Source: Marinobacter sp. Arc7-DN-1
GTDB taxonomy: Bacteria; Pseudomonadota; Gammaproteobacteria; Pseudomonadales; Oleiphilaceae
Direction: 5' to 3'
NCBI RefSeq assembly: GCF_003441595.1
Contig: NZ_CP031848.1
Span: 2,232,001-2,296,000, forward strand
Length of the DNA stretch: 64,000 nucleotides
The position numbers were made by a program, and so were the translations under genes. A model generated the notes under the pieces. That model did not search any database. It had not been told where the DNA came from and saw nothing but the letters and a program-made list of their open reading frames with translations. Shown here piece by piece: positions 19,408 to 30,081 of the stretch; the stretch's first letter is position 1, and every line of letters begins with the position of its first letter.

Positions 19408-20658
19408 TCATTGTGCACGGCCGCGCCGCCACACTTCAAAGTTGGTAATGACCCGGATCAGCATCGGGTAGGCGACTTCTCCGCCCGCAACCAGCCGGGC
19501 CACCTCAAGTTCCTTTTCGCTGACACTTACCAGACGGCCGTCCACAACCTTGTCGTTGGAGAGCGTCACCCTGACCTTATGATCAATCCACTGGTCCGCA
19601 TTCGCCATATCAGCCACATACCAGCCTTCGACGCCGGTGTTTTCCCGCGGCACGACAGGTGCTACGGCGACGTCTGACGTTTCCGCCATCACTGGTTGGG
19701 TTTCCGTGAGATAAACATCAGGGACCCCCGCGCCATTATAGCGCACTGGCCAGCCACGACCGGTCTGCTCCACCTCTTCAGTTCTGACCGGGATACCGAA
19801 CAAGGCGTCGCCGGGCCGGAGACTCACCGTAAGCTCACCACCTTCCAGTAACCACTGCCGATACAGTGCCTTCAACTGACCACTTGGCTCCAGCCCCCGG
19901 GCTTCCAGCCCCGCTACAAGGGCGTCCAGTGAACGCCTGGCCCATTCATCGGGCTTAACGCCTGCCTCACGGGCGCAATAGGCGGCGATGCGGCGCATCA
20001 GGCCAGCATCCCGCAGGGTCAGCTGCAGAGGCTCCGTGCCGCTTGATACCGTGACTTCTCCGTCCTGCAAACGGACTCTGGCCGCTGGCCAGTCCAGTTC
20101 CAGGCTACCAGTGCTGATGGTATTAAGCTCGGCATGGATACGGTCGGGATCCTGTTGCAGAAAGGCTTCGCCAGCCAGGCCGGTAATCCCCATCCGGATA
20201 AGATCCCCGCTTCCAAGCTGCTGACGGGGATCCGGAGCACAGGAGAGAACAAACAGGGCCTGCTCGCCTTCGCTGTTCACACCCTCCGCAGTCACCCAGC
20301 TGCGCAACATGGTGGGGTCCAGGGTCAGACTCAGACCATCCAGTCTCACAGACCACTGCGGCAGCATTCGGGAGGGGTCGGCGAGGCCAGTCAGCAGGTT
20401 GACCGGAGAGCCGGCATCAAACTCAGCACGGGCTATGTTCAGGGGCTGGGTCAGTTCAAAATCCTGCCAGCTGGCGCCATTGAGAACCAGGCGCCCCTCA
20501 ATACCGGAACTGATACCGCCCCGGTGCAGTACGCCGTATTGCTCCAGCGCCTGCCGTGCGTCCGCCATGCGCTGGTCTGCCAGCCACCAGACGCCCGCCT
20601 TGAACGCGGCAAAGCCGACCAGGACCAGTATTACCAGCGTCGTTAACAGGCGCCTCAT
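19408..20658 (-). CDS. Membrane-anchored protein of unknown function in the arg cluster
   Basis: 416 aa. The N-terminus is one membrane segment (LLTTLVILVLVGFAAFKAGVWWL) with no clear cleavage site, so the bulk is probably periplasmic. A middle part is beta-rich and may follow an AsmA/DUF945-like pattern (GRLVLNGASWQDFELTQP). The last 65 residues (DHKVRVTLSNDKVVDGRLV then YPMLIRVITNFEVW) read like a small beta-barrel, possibly Sm-like. AAGGAG precedes the ATG. It lies 24 bp after argB and 26 bp before argE, so it is co-transcribed with arginine genes. I do not recognise the function. Confidence 0.7.
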   Translation of the reverse strand: MRRLLTTLVILVLVGFAAFKAGVWWLADQRMADARQALEQYGVLHRGGISSGIEGRLVLNGASWQDFELTQPLNIARAEFDAGSPVNLLTGLADPSRMLPQWSVRLDGLSLTLDPTMLRSWVTAEGVNSEGEQALFVLSCAPDPRQQLGSGDLIRMGITGLAGEAFLQQDPDRIHAELNTISTGSLELDWPAARVRLQDGEVTVSSGTEPLQLTLRDAGLMRRIAAYCAREAGVKPDEWARRSLDALVAGLEARGLEPSGQLKALYRQWLLEGGELTVSLRPGDALFGIPVRTEEVEQTGRGWPVRYNGAGVPDVYLTETQPVMAETSDVAVAPVVPRENTGVEGWYVADMANADQWIDHKVRVTLSNDKVVDGRLVSVSEKELEVARLVAGGEVAYPMLIRVITNFEVWRRGRAQ

Positions 20659-20682
20659 CCGGGAACTCCTTGCCGGGTGCCG

Positions 20683-21591
<909 letters not shown>

Positions 21592-21638
21592 CTAATCCTG
21601 AGTTAAAATGACCTGCGAAAACCCGCCGGGGAAGTTGT

Positions 21639-24281
21639 TCAGAAGTCTGCCACCAGATCCGGCGCCGCCTTCCGCAGCTGTTCCCGGAAGACAGCCTTGA
21701 TGCGTTCGAGGGCGTCCTCGGTCTCTGCCTCAAAGCGCAGGACCAGAACCGGCGTGGTATTCGATGCCCGGCACAAGCCCCAGCCGTCGGCGTAATCCAC
21801 CCGAATGCCGTCAATGGTACTGATGTTGCCGTCACCAAAGTCTCCCGCTTCACCGAGACGCGCAATAATCTCGAACTTGGTGCTCTCCGTCACCTCGACA
21901 TTCAGCTCGGGGGTACTGACATCTTCCGGAAATTCCTCGAAGACTTCATCACTGTGACGGTCTTCGATACCCAGAATTTCAAGCAAGCGAGCGGCCGAGT
22001 AGAGGCCGTCATCGAAACCGTACCAGCGTTCCCCGAAGAAGATATGGCCGCTCATTTCACCGGCCAGCAGGGCACCGGTCTCTTTCATTTTGGCTTTCAT
22101 CAGCGAATGGCCGGATTTCCACATGATCGGCCGGCCGCCGGCTTCGGAAATCACACCCGCCAGCCTGCGGCTGCACTTCACGTCATAGAGCACGTCGGCA
22201 CCGGGATTCCGGGACACCACATCCCGGGCAAACAGCATCATCAGGCGGTCCGGCCAGATGATCTTGCCGGAATTGGTCACCACACCGATACGGTCGCCAT
22301 CACCGTCGAAGGCCAGCCCGATATCGGCCCCTTCCGATTTCACCCGGGCGATCAGATCCACCAGGTTCGCCGGCTTACCGGGATCCGGATGGTGATTCGG
22401 GAAGTCCCCGTCCACATCGCAATACAGCGGAACCACCTCGCAGCCCAGCTCTTCAATCAGAATGGGCCCGAGCTCACCGGCGATGCCGTTACCGGCATCC
22501 ACCACCACCTTGAGCGGCGCGGCCACCGCGATGTCACCGACAATCCGGTCCAGGTAGGCACGACGCACATCCTCTGAGGACTGGCTGCCCTGACCGCTGG
22601 CGAAGTCGCCGGTCTGAATACGCTGATACAGTTTTTGTATCGCCTCACCAGACAGGGCTTCCCCGCCCAGCATGATTTTCAGGCCATTGTAGTTAGCCGG
22701 ATTGTGGCTTCCTGTCACCATCACGCCCGAGCCGGTCTGAAGCTCATGAGTGGCAAAATAGAGCACCGGAGTAGGCACGGCACCCACGTGAATCACGTCG
22801 CAGCCAGCCGCCATGACGCCCCGGGCAAGCGCATCGGCAAGATCCGGGCTTGAATGGCGGCCGTCGTAACCGATACACAAGCTACCGACGCCACGCTCCC
22901 GGGCTTGCGAACCAATGGCACGGCCAATGACCTGGACAATATCCGCCGTCAGCGTGTCACCGACAATGCCCCGTATGTCGTAGGCACGGAAAATATCCCG
23001 GGAAATGTCCACCTGCGGCAGAGCCACCTCCTCAACTTCGGGGGTGTCGTCAGAGCCAAAGGCGGTATCGTCGCCGCTGCCAAAGCCCAGAACATCCTCA
23101 TCGCCGTCCAGCATATCGATATCCGGCATATCTTTGTCCTGAAACAACGGCTCGTCGGCACTGTGCGATGCTCCGGAGCCCGATTTTCCAGCTTTGGCGG
23201 GCTTGGGCTTCGCGGCTTCGCCGGCCTTTCCGACCCGTTTGTCGACAACCTGGGACAGCCGATAAAGCACTTCACCCGTGGACGCCACCATGTCCCAGCG
23301 AAATGCCGGGAGCTTGACCCGCTCACCGCCAAACACCTTGTGGGCCCACTGAATCAGGGCCGTCACATCCTGACGCAGACCCTTCTGGGCACCACCGAGC
23401 AGCACCCAGACAATTATGGCCGCAAGCAACACGGGGACACCCACGAGCGTTACGATCATCACGCTGCTGACCGGAGCCGCCGGCGCTTTCGCCGGAGTGT
23501 AGGCCACCGTCCAGTCCGGGTTAATAAGCGTACGGGATTCGCTATTGCCGGACCCACTGCCGTTACTGACCAGCGTGCGGGATGCCCCGGACACTGTCTG
23601 AATCAGGGCCAACTTGCCACCGAGATCTGAGTTGACCACCGTCAGCAACGGCTGAATCTGGCCGATGTCGAAGATCATCAGAAGGCTTCCGACAATGGCA
23701 CTGCTCCTGGGGTTACGAACCGGTGTCGCCATCTGAACAAACCACCGGTTATCCCGGGGGAACGCATCCGGATACAACCTCTGGCCTGTCTCGGCTCGCC
23801 GGGCAAGTTCCAGGCCCGAAAAGCCCAGCAACCCGTCACCGTTTGCGGTACGGGGAACCATGCGATAGGGAAACAGATGTACGGCTTCGATTCCGGGCAG
23901 GGAATCCGCCAACGCCACTTCGGTTTCGGCAATTTCGTTTCTGCCAATGACAGCCTGGATCACATGCGGTTGCGTGGCGAGGCCATTAACGCTCTTTTGT
24001 AACTGATCGAAGTATTGATTCAGGCGCAGGGCTGCCCCGTCGGCTTCCAGCGTCTTCAGCGAGGTAAAGCGATCCGTGGCAGAGGGCTGGACCACCAGAA
24101 AATGAACCAATGCCGCCGCGATCACACCCGCCAGAACCACGATAACTGATTGCGTCACCGCCACCGAACTGAGCCGCTTGAGTTTCGGCCCCGCAGCCTT
24201 GCCTTTCTCCTTTTTCTCCGTTTTTCTTGCCGGCTTTTCATCAACGGACGCGTCGGTAGCCTTCTTCTTACCCAGCTTCAT
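21639..24281 (-). CDS. algC: Phosphomannomutase/phosphoglucomutase with membrane-anchored N-terminal domain
   Basis: 880 aa. The C-terminal ~455 residues are a complete PMM/PGM: start IFRAYDIRGIVGD, phosphoserine loop TGSHNPANYNG, metal loop AFDGDGDRIGVV, sugar loop GEMSGHIFF. It interconverts mannose/glucose 6- and 1-phosphates for LPS and exopolysaccharide. The extra N-terminal half has a Lys-rich tail, a membrane segment at about 42-65, a periplasmic-looking Cache-like part, a second segment at about 275-297, and an acidic Asp-rich linker near 385-420. Long AlgC forms are also annotated in Pseudomonas. The role of the extension is unknown. Confidence 0.9.
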   Translation of the reverse strand: MKLGKKKATDASVDEKPARKTEKKEKGKAAGPKLKRLSSVAVTQSVIVVLAGVIAAALVHFLVVQPSATDRFTSLKTLEADGAALRLNQYFDQLQKSVNGLATQPHVIQAVIGRNEIAETEVALADSLPGIEAVHLFPYRMVPRTANGDGLLGFSGLELARRAETGQRLYPDAFPRDNRWFVQMATPVRNPRSSAIVGSLLMIFDIGQIQPLLTVVNSDLGGKLALIQTVSGASRTLVSNGSGSGNSESRTLINPDWTVAYTPAKAPAAPVSSVMIVTLVGVPVLLAAIIVWVLLGGAQKGLRQDVTALIQWAHKVFGGERVKLPAFRWDMVASTGEVLYRLSQVVDKRVGKAGEAAKPKPAKAGKSGSGASHSADEPLFQDKDMPDIDMLDGDEDVLGFGSGDDTAFGSDDTPEVEEVALPQVDISRDIFRAYDIRGIVGDTLTADIVQVIGRAIGSQARERGVGSLCIGYDGRHSSPDLADALARGVMAAGCDVIHVGAVPTPVLYFATHELQTGSGVMVTGSHNPANYNGLKIMLGGEALSGEAIQKLYQRIQTGDFASGQGSQSSEDVRRAYLDRIVGDIAVAAPLKVVVDAGNGIAGELGPILIEELGCEVVPLYCDVDGDFPNHHPDPGKPANLVDLIARVKSEGADIGLAFDGDGDRIGVVTNSGKIIWPDRLMMLFARDVVSRNPGADVLYDVKCSRRLAGVISEAGGRPIMWKSGHSLMKAKMKETGALLAGEMSGHIFFGERWYGFDDGLYSAARLLEILGIEDRHSDEVFEEFPEDVSTPELNVEVTESTKFEIIARLGEAGDFGDGNISTIDGIRVDYADGWGLCRASNTTPVLVLRFEAETEDALERIKAVFREQLRKAAPDLVADF

Positions 24282-24376
24282 AGTCCATCCTGCAATTATG
24301 ATTTTTTCGTCCTGGACAGGGCATTATCCGCAAAGTATAGACGCCGGCGCCTGACTCTGCGTGGCCGGCCTCCCTG

Positions 24377-24838
24377 TCACCGCGTACCGGTGGAACCAAA
24401 ACCGCCCTCACCCCGCACACTTTCATCAAATTCGGTGACCACCTCAAAATCCGCCTGAACCACTGGCACGAGCACCAGTTGCGCCAGACGCTCGCCCACG
24501 TCCACGGTGAAACAACTGTGCCCACGATTCCAGCAGGAGACCATCAACTCGCCCTGGTAATCCGAGTCAATCAGCCCTACCAGGTTGCCCAGAACAATAC
24601 CGTGCTTGTGGCCAAGACCGCTTCGCGGCAGGATCATTGCCGCCAGGGACGGATCGGCGATATGAATGGACAGCCCCGTTCCTATCAGTTGCGTATCCCC
24701 GGGCTCCAGAGTCAGCGGTTTATCAAGACAGGCACGCAGATCAAGGCCTGCAGAGCCTGCGGTTGCATACTCTGGAAAGGGAATCTGGTTGCCGATGCGA
24801 TCGTCCAGAATGCGTACCTGAAGATTTTTCCTGCTCAT
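24377..24838 (-). CDS. dut: dUTP pyrophosphatase
   Basis: Hydrolyses dUTP to dUMP, keeping uracil out of DNA and feeding thymidylate synthesis. The 153-residue trimeric type shows all motifs: [47 protein letters not shown] and the Gly-rich tail [10 protein letters not shown]. The ATG overlaps the coaBC stop by 4 bp, so translation is coupled, as in other gammaproteobacteria. Confidence 0.97.
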   Translation of the reverse strand: MSRKNLQVRILDDRIGNQIPFPEYATAGSAGLDLRACLDKPLTLEPGDTQLIGTGLSIHIADPSLAAMILPRSGLGHKHGIVLGNLVGLIDSDYQGELMVSCWNRGHSCFTVDVGERLAQLVLVPVVQADFEVVTEFDESVRGEGGFGSTGTR

Positions 24839-26037
24839 GAAGGATCCTGTTGGTTAAGATGGTCGCCAATCATCGCCACCAGACGCCGGGCAATGTTCGT
24901 TTTGCTGTCCGGCCCGATCGACTCATGACCGTCGGGCCAGAACACGGTGACCGCATTATTCTCACTGTTGAACCCCAGGCCGGGGGCCGCCACATCATTG
25001 GCCACGATCATATTGAGCTTTTTGCGTTGCATTTTATCGGTGGCGTAGCGTTCCACATCGGTTGTTTCCGCGGCAAAGCCCACGGTAAACGGCGCATCGG
25101 TACGCCCGGCAATCGTCGCCAGGGTATCGGGATTGCGCACCAGCGAGAGCGACATGGTGTCACTGGATTTCTTGATCTTGTCACCGGCGCACTTTTCCGG
25201 CCGGTAGTCGGCCACCGCCGCGGTGGCAATGAACAGGTCACACCCCTCATCCACCGCCCCGGAGGCTTCCCGCAACATATCCTCTGCCGTTAACACACGG
25301 CGCACCTCAACTCCGGCAGGTGCCGGAAGGGTGACCGGACCGCTGACCAGGACCACATGGGCACCCGCCGCGCGGGCCGCGTTGGCCAGGGCATAGCCCA
25401 TTTTCCCGGAACTGTGGTTACTGATGTACCGGACCGGATCAATGGGTTCGCGAGTGGGGCCTGCAGTGATTACCACCCGCTTGCCGGTCAGTGCCGTGCC
25501 GTTACCGGCATCCAAAAAACCAAGGATAGCCTCCGGCTCCAGCATCCGCCCGGGGCCGGTATCGCCACAGGCTTGTTCCCCCTGGTCTGGCCCCCACAAT
25601 GCAACCTGCGGATCCTCCTCGAGCAACCGGACATTTCTCTGGGTACGCGTATTGCTCCACATGGCCTGATTCATGGCCGGCACCACCGCGATGGGGGCCT
25701 CGGTTGCGCAACACACGGTGGTGAGCAGGTCATCTGCCATACCCTGGGCAAACCGGGCAATGAAATCCGCGGACGCCGGGGCGATGATCACCTGATCGGC
25801 CCATTTGGCCAGCTCAATATGGCCCATGCCCGCTTCTGCCTCTGGATCCAGCAGGGAGGTGCGCACCGGCTCGCCACTGAGCGCCTGGAACGTTAGCGGT
25901 GTTACAAAGGCTTCCGCGCCGCGGGTCATCACCACCCTGACCTCATGGCCCGCTTTCCTGAACAGGCGCACCAGTTCGGCACTCTTGTAGGCGGCAATAC
26001 CACCGGTCACTCCCAGAAGGATTCGTCTGGCGGCCAT
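24835..26037 (-). CDS. coaBC: Phosphopantothenoylcysteine decarboxylase / phosphopantothenate-cysteine ligase
   Basis: Bifunctional coenzyme A synthesis enzyme, 400 aa. The N-terminal flavoprotein (CoaC) part begins [19 protein letters not shown] and has [23 protein letters not shown] and PAMNQAMW with catalytic His/Asn region. The C-terminal CoaB part has [27 protein letters not shown] and KIKKSSD. GGAG lies before the ATG. First gene of coaBC-dut. Confidence 0.96.
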   Translation of the reverse strand: MAARRILLGVTGGIAAYKSAELVRLFRKAGHEVRVVMTRGAEAFVTPLTFQALSGEPVRTSLLDPEAEAGMGHIELAKWADQVIIAPASADFIARFAQGMADDLLTTVCCATEAPIAVVPAMNQAMWSNTRTQRNVRLLEEDPQVALWGPDQGEQACGDTGPGRMLEPEAILGFLDAGNGTALTGKRVVITAGPTREPIDPVRYISNHSSGKMGYALANAARAAGAHVVLVSGPVTLPAPAGVEVRRVLTAEDMLREASGAVDEGCDLFIATAAVADYRPEKCAGDKIKKSSDTMSLSLVRNPDTLATIAGRTDAPFTVGFAAETTDVERYATDKMQRKKLNMIVANDVAAPGLGFNSENNAVTVFWPDGHESIGPDSKTNIARRLVAMIGDHLNQQDPS

Positions 26038-26223
26038 AGAGGCTCCGTTTCCACATAAAAAGAAAGGCTTACTAAGATAGCATGCTCCGGCGGCACCGAC
26101 AGCCCACAGACAATGAACATACGTTTACCGATTGTTACTTTTTAAAGTAACCTTTGTAACCCTGAGACCGCCGTCTCGGTGCAGGAAGCACTCGATCACA
26201 AAACCCAACGCAAGGAAGCCCCT

Positions 26224-26898
26224 ATGACAGATCCCGCCTGGCCCACGGACGAACGCCCGAGGGAACGTCTGCTCGCCCATGGCGCGCAAACCCTCTCCGA
26301 CGCCGAACTGCTCGCTATTTTTTTGCGCACCGGGACCACCGGCATGCCGGTTATGGCGCTGGCCCGCCACCTTGTTGATGAATTCTCCGGGCTTCGGGGC
26401 CTGTTGGCCGCATCCCGCCGCCAGTTCTGTGAGGTAAAAGGCCTGGGAACCGCCAAATACGCCCAGGTTCAGGCTGCCATGGAAATGGCCCGCCGGGTCA
26501 TGGACGAGCCACTTCGCCAGGGGGACCCCCTGCGCTCACCGGAAGACACCCGCCGGTTCCTGACCAGTCGCCTGGGCACCTACCCGCACGAGGTATTTGC
26601 CGGTCTGTTCCTGGATAACCGGCACCGGGTCATCCAATACCGGGAACTGTTCCGGGGCACTATCGACGGCGCTGCCGTGTATCCCAGAGAGGTGGTGCGA
26701 CAGGCCCTGGAGGACAACGCAGCGGCGGTTATTTTCGCACACAACCATCCATCCGGCGTAGCAGAGCCCAGCCAGGCTGACATTTCTCTGACCCGTCGCC
26801 TGAAGGAGGCCCTCGGCCTGGTGGATATCAGGGTTCTTGACCATATGGTTGTTGGCCACGGTGAGGTAATATCACTGGCTGAACGGGGGCTGATGTAA
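26224..26898 (+). CDS. radC: RadC family JAB-domain protein
   Basis: 224 aa from the ATG at 26224, which has AAGGAA upstream and gives the usual family length; an earlier in-frame start at 26179 looks too long. The N-terminal helix-hairpin-helix part ([33 protein letters not shown]) precedes a JAB/MPN domain with the metal motif [16 protein letters not shown]. RadC proteins are no longer thought to be classical repair enzymes; their role is unclear. Divergent from coaBC, as in E. coli and Pseudomonas. Confidence 0.92.
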   Translation: MTDPAWPTDERPRERLLAHGAQTLSDAELLAIFLRTGTTGMPVMALARHLVDEFSGLRGLLAASRRQFCEVKGLGTAKYAQVQAAMEMARRVMDEPLRQGDPLRSPEDTRRFLTSRLGTYPHEVFAGLFLDNRHRVIQYRELFRGTIDGAAVYPREVVRQALEDNAAAVIFAHNHPSGVAEPSQADISLTRRLKEALGLVDIRVLDHMVVGHGEVISLAERGLM

Positions 26899-26947
26899 GA
26901 ACAGTGAGCGCGAATACCGGAAAACCGGCCAAATTCCCAACAATTTT

Positions 26948-26976
26948 TTGCGTTGGGGGGTCAGTTCTGGTATAAA
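26948..26976 (+). promoter_or_regulatory. Sigma-70 promoter for rpmB-rpmG
   Basis: TTGCGT at 26948-26953 and TATAAA at 26971-26976 are spaced by exactly 17 bases. They lie about 140 bases upstream of rpmB, the only genes downstream on this strand. Confidence 0.7.
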
Positions 26977-27115
26977 AGCGTCCCTTTCTGGCGGCGTCTG
27001 GCGAGCAGCGTTCAGTTTAGAGGCGCGAATGGGAGCGTAACGGCTCCTTAGCAACCAGAGACGCATTTAAAACGAATTCGTATTTTTGAGACCATTGCTC
27101 AGGTCGGAGGCAAGT

Positions 27116-27352
27116 ATGTCCAGAGTTTGTCAGGTTACCGGTAAGCGTCCGCTGTCCGGTAACAACGTTTCCCACGCGATGAACCACACTCGTCGTCGTT
27201 TTCTGCCGAATCTGCAGAACCATCGTTTCTGGGTTGAGTCCGAGAAGCGCTTCGTGAAGCTGCGCGTATCCACCAAGGGCATGCGCATCATCGACAAAAA
27301 AGGCATTGACGCTGTGCTGGCCGATCTTCGCGCCCGCGGCGAGAAATTTTAA
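27116..27352 (+). CDS. rpmB: 50S ribosomal protein L28
   Basis: 78 aa, beginning [23 protein letters not shown], the standard L28 start. The longer frame from 27086 is not real, because a CGGAGG site lies just before the ATG at 27116. Structural protein of the large ribosomal subunit. rpmG follows after 11 bp in one operon. Confidence 0.97.
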   Translation: MSRVCQVTGKRPLSGNNVSHAMNHTRRRFLPNLQNHRFWVESEKRFVKLRVSTKGMRIIDKKGIDAVLADLRARGEKF

Positions 27353-27363
27353 GGAGCCGCATC

Positions 27364-27519
27364 ATGCGCGAGAAAATCAAGCTGGTATCTTCAGCAGGCA
27401 CTGGTCACTTCTACACGACCAAGAAGAACAAGCGTAACACGCCGGAAAAAATCGAGATCAAAAAGTACGATCCGGTTGTCCGTAAGCACGTTGCGTACAA
27501 GGAAGCCAAGATCAAGTAA
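27364..27519 (+). CDS. rpmG: 50S ribosomal protein L33
   Basis: 51 aa ([19 protein letters not shown] then [19 protein letters not shown]). The zinc-ribbon cysteines found in some L33 proteins are absent, so this is the Cys-less (C-) form. AAGGAG precedes the ATG. Ends the rpmBG operon just before a strong terminator. Confidence 0.97.
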   Translation: MREKIKLVSSAGTGHFYTTKKNKRNTPEKIEIKKYDPVVRKHVAYKEAKIK

Positions 27520-27540
27520 CTCCTGATCCGGCATCCAGAA

Positions 27541-27569
27541 AAGCCCGGCCAATGTGCCGGGCTTTTTTT
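27541..27569 (+). terminator. Rho-independent terminator of rpmBG
   Basis: Stem AAGCCCGGC/GCCGGGCTT with loop CAATGT, followed by a T-run to 27569. It begins 22 bases after the rpmG stop. Confidence 0.93.
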
Positions 27570-27584
27570 GTGAACCAACCCCGC

Positions 27585-28445
27585 TCAGAACTTCTTCAGG
27601 TAACCCTCGGGTAACGCCACGTCCATGGCGATAGGCAGGTGATCCGACATCGGATAGCTCACCACCTCCGAGCGCCGGATTTCCAGGGACGGGCTCACCA
27701 GAATGTGATCCAGGGCCTTCTCGGGTCGCCAACTGGGAAAACTGTGGGCGGTATCCGGCAGAGGCACCAGATTGGTCTCTTTCAGAGGCGTCTGGGTCAG
27801 CAACTGTTCAGCGTGGGCGTTCATGTCCCCCATCAGAACCACATGCTGGTAGTCCGCAATCAGCTCCCGGATATAACCCAGTTGTCGCTGCTGGGCTGCC
27901 TTACTCAGGGAAAGGTGCATTAACACCAGTACCAGCGGGTCATGTTCGGTTCCATAGCGGGCAATGATGGCCCCACGGCCGGGAATCAGCCCCGGCAGCC
28001 TGTGCTCGGTCACATCCAGCGGCCGGTATCGGCTTAGCAGACCATTACTGTGCTGGGCGATCTGGCCGAGATTGCGGTTCAGTTGCTGGTACCAGTAGGG
28101 AATGCCCGCGGCCTCTGCCAGATACTGCACCTGATTGATGTAGCCACTGCGCAAACTGCCACCGTCGCATTCCTGCAAGGCGACCACATCGTAGTTGCAC
28201 AACAGCGACGCAATGTGATCCAGGTTCCCGATACGGTTGCGGTGAGGCAGGAAGTGCTGCCAGCTCCGTGTGAGGTAATGGCGATAAGAGGAGGTATTGA
28301 TACCCACCTGAATATTGAACGTCAGCAGGCGAATGTGTCGGTGTGGTTCGAATTCCGGCACATGTTCGGTTCCGGAGCAGGCACCCCTGGGGCCGCCGGC
28401 CCGCCCCAGAATGCCATTCAACTGCTTTCGGATATGCTTGTACAT
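27585..28445 (-). CDS. Endonuclease/exonuclease/phosphatase family protein
   Basis: 286 aa. The EEP fold motifs are in order: LLTFNIQVG, VVALQECDGGS (metal Glu), LVLMHLSLS, VLMGDMNAHAEQL (catalytic Asp/Asn), LDHILVSP and YPMSDHLPIAMDV (catalytic Asp-His). The substrate (DNA, nucleotide, phospholipid) is not clear. It lies 70 bp after dsbA on the same strand, an order also found in Pseudomonas. Confidence 0.88.
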   Translation of the reverse strand: MYKHIRKQLNGILGRAGGPRGACSGTEHVPEFEPHRHIRLLTFNIQVGINTSSYRHYLTRSWQHFLPHRNRIGNLDHIASLLCNYDVVALQECDGGSLRSGYINQVQYLAEAAGIPYWYQQLNRNLGQIAQHSNGLLSRYRPLDVTEHRLPGLIPGRGAIIARYGTEHDPLVLVLMHLSLSKAAQQRQLGYIRELIADYQHVVLMGDMNAHAEQLLTQTPLKETNLVPLPDTAHSFPSWRPEKALDHILVSPSLEIRRSEVVSYPMSDHLPIAMDVALPEGYLKKF

Positions 28446-28515
28446 AATGGCGGTCTCAACCGGCCAGCTGTTCCCGGTATTCGGGCTTCAGTCTCAACTC
28501 TCAATAATGAGACAC

Positions 28516-29151
28516 CTATTCGGCGTTGTCGTGCTCTTTGGCAACAAGGTAGTCCAGCACTTCCAGAACAGCTTCATGGCTGCCAGCCATGGACGCAGTG
28601 ACCCTGTACTTGCCATTTACCAGCATAGTCGGTGTTCCGGTAACCCGCGCACCACGGATTTTGGCCTGGGCCTTCTGCATCAGCGCATTCACGCCAAAGC
28701 TTTTGTAATTGGCAAGAAACTCGTCCCGATCCACACCGTACCCTGCGACAAAATCAGCCAGGGCTTCCGGGGTATTCAGCGGACGGCGCTCGCCGGCGAG
28801 GGCATCAAACAGGGCATCGTGCACCTTGTCCAGCTCCCCCATGGCCTGCAGGGCATAAAACGCATAGGCGTGGGGTTCCCAGTTCCGTCCGAGGGCGGCC
28901 GGAATTTTGACAAAATTGACGTATTCCGGTGCATTGGCCTCCCAGTTCTCAATCAGCGGCTTGAAGTTGTAGCAGTGCGGACAGCCGTACCAGAACACCT
29001 CCGCCACCTCGACCCCTGACTGACTGTTTGTAGCCACAGGCGTATCCAGGCGCTCGTAATGCGTACCCTCCTTCCACTCTGCGGCACTGGCGAGGCCAGG
29101 GACAGACATAGCCAATAGCAGCAGGAAAACCGCTCTGAAAGATCGAAACAT
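28516..29151 (-). CDS. dsbA: Thiol:disulfide interchange protein DsbA
   Basis: Periplasmic oxidase that introduces disulfides into exported proteins. 211 aa with a signal peptide (VFLLLLAMSVPGLASAAEW), active site CPHC in VFWYGCPHCYNFKP, and the cis-Pro loop GTPTMLVNG. GGAG precedes the ATG. Downstream of cytochrome c4 after a terminator. Confidence 0.95.
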   Translation of the reverse strand: MFRSFRAVFLLLLAMSVPGLASAAEWKEGTHYERLDTPVATNSQSGVEVAEVFWYGCPHCYNFKPLIENWEANAPEYVNFVKIPAALGRNWEPHAYAFYALQAMGELDKVHDALFDALAGERRPLNTPEALADFVAGYGVDRDEFLANYKSFGVNALMQKAQAKIRGARVTGTPTMLVNGKYRVTASMAGSHEAVLEVLDYLVAKEHDNAE

Positions 29152-29247
29152 GGGGAATCTCCGGTTATTTGAATGTCGCCAATAAAAGAATTATGACCCA
29201 GCGAACCTGATAAGTTCCACACGCTCGCGGTTACGAAATCGAAAGGG

Positions 29248-29280
29248 ACAAAAAACCCCGCACGAGGCGGGGTTTTTTGT
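29248..29280 (-). terminator. Terminator after the cytochrome c4 gene
   Basis: ACCCCGC/GCGGGGT stem flanked by A- and T-runs, symmetric, so it can work both ways. On the minus strand it lies 16 bases past the cytochrome stop and separates it from dsbA. Confidence 0.85.
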
Positions 29281-29295
29281 CGCAAACCCAACAGA

Positions 29296-29904
29296 TCAGT
29301 TAAGACCGGAAATGTAGCTGGAGACCGCTTCGATTTCAGCATCAGTCAGCTTTGACGCTACATCCATCATAATGGCCGCATTGGCACCGGTGCTGCGGGC
29401 ACCTTCACGGTAGGCCTTGAGCTGCTTCGTCACGTACTCAGCGTTCTGGCCACCCAGAGCCGGATAACCGGCCGGCTCGTTGCCGTTGCCCCGAGGATTA
29501 TGACAACCGGCACAGGCCGGCACACCCGTGGCCATGTTACCGCCGCGGTATAGTGCCGCCCCCTTGTCAGCCAGCTCGGGGTCCGCCTGGCTGACAACCA
29601 TGTCCTGTTCGTTAAAGTACGCCGCCAGGTCCTGCAGATCCTGATCGGACATGCTGCCCAGCAGACCGGTCATCTCAGGAATGACCCTCTCGCCTTCCTT
29701 GATAGCCACCAACTGGTTATACAGGTACTTTTCGCCCAGACCAGACAGCTTAGGGTAAACGCCCATTACCGGCTTGGCACCGCCCTGGCCATGACAGCCA
29801 GCACATACCGCTGCGTTTTGTTCGCCTGCCTGAGAATCTCCTGCCCCGTGCGCCATCGCTACGAGGCCAACGCCAAGAACAACTCCTGCGATCAGTTTTT
29901 TCAT
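29296..29904 (-). CDS. cc4: Cytochrome c4, diheme
   Basis: 202-residue periplasmic diheme cytochrome. Signal peptide KKLIAGVVLGVGLVAMAHGA, heme motifs CAGCH (about residues 35-39) and CAGCH (about 132-136), with downstream Met ligands in VIPEMTGLLGSM and AAIMMDVASKLTD. It passes electrons to terminal oxidases in this family. Divergent from engB, as in Pseudomonas. Confidence 0.93.
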   Translation of the reverse strand: MKKLIAGVVLGVGLVAMAHGAGDSQAGEQNAAVCAGCHGQGGAKPVMGVYPKLSGLGEKYLYNQLVAIKEGERVIPEMTGLLGSMSDQDLQDLAAYFNEQDMVVSQADPELADKGAALYRGGNMATGVPACAGCHNPRGNGNEPAGYPALGGQNAEYVTKQLKAYREGARSTGANAAIMMDVASKLTDAEIEAVSSYISGLN

Positions 29905-30081
29905 GCCCGCTCCGCTTCTCTCATCTTTTTAAGGGTATTCTTCGCTATGCAGCCAGCAGGCGCTGAGCACTCAGGCTCAAAACCGGGGCTGCCAGCGGTC
30001 ACGCACAGCGCGCCGCCCGGAATTGGTGTAGCATTATACATTAATCCCTGATAACTGAAATGCAAAGGAAAGCCAACCACT

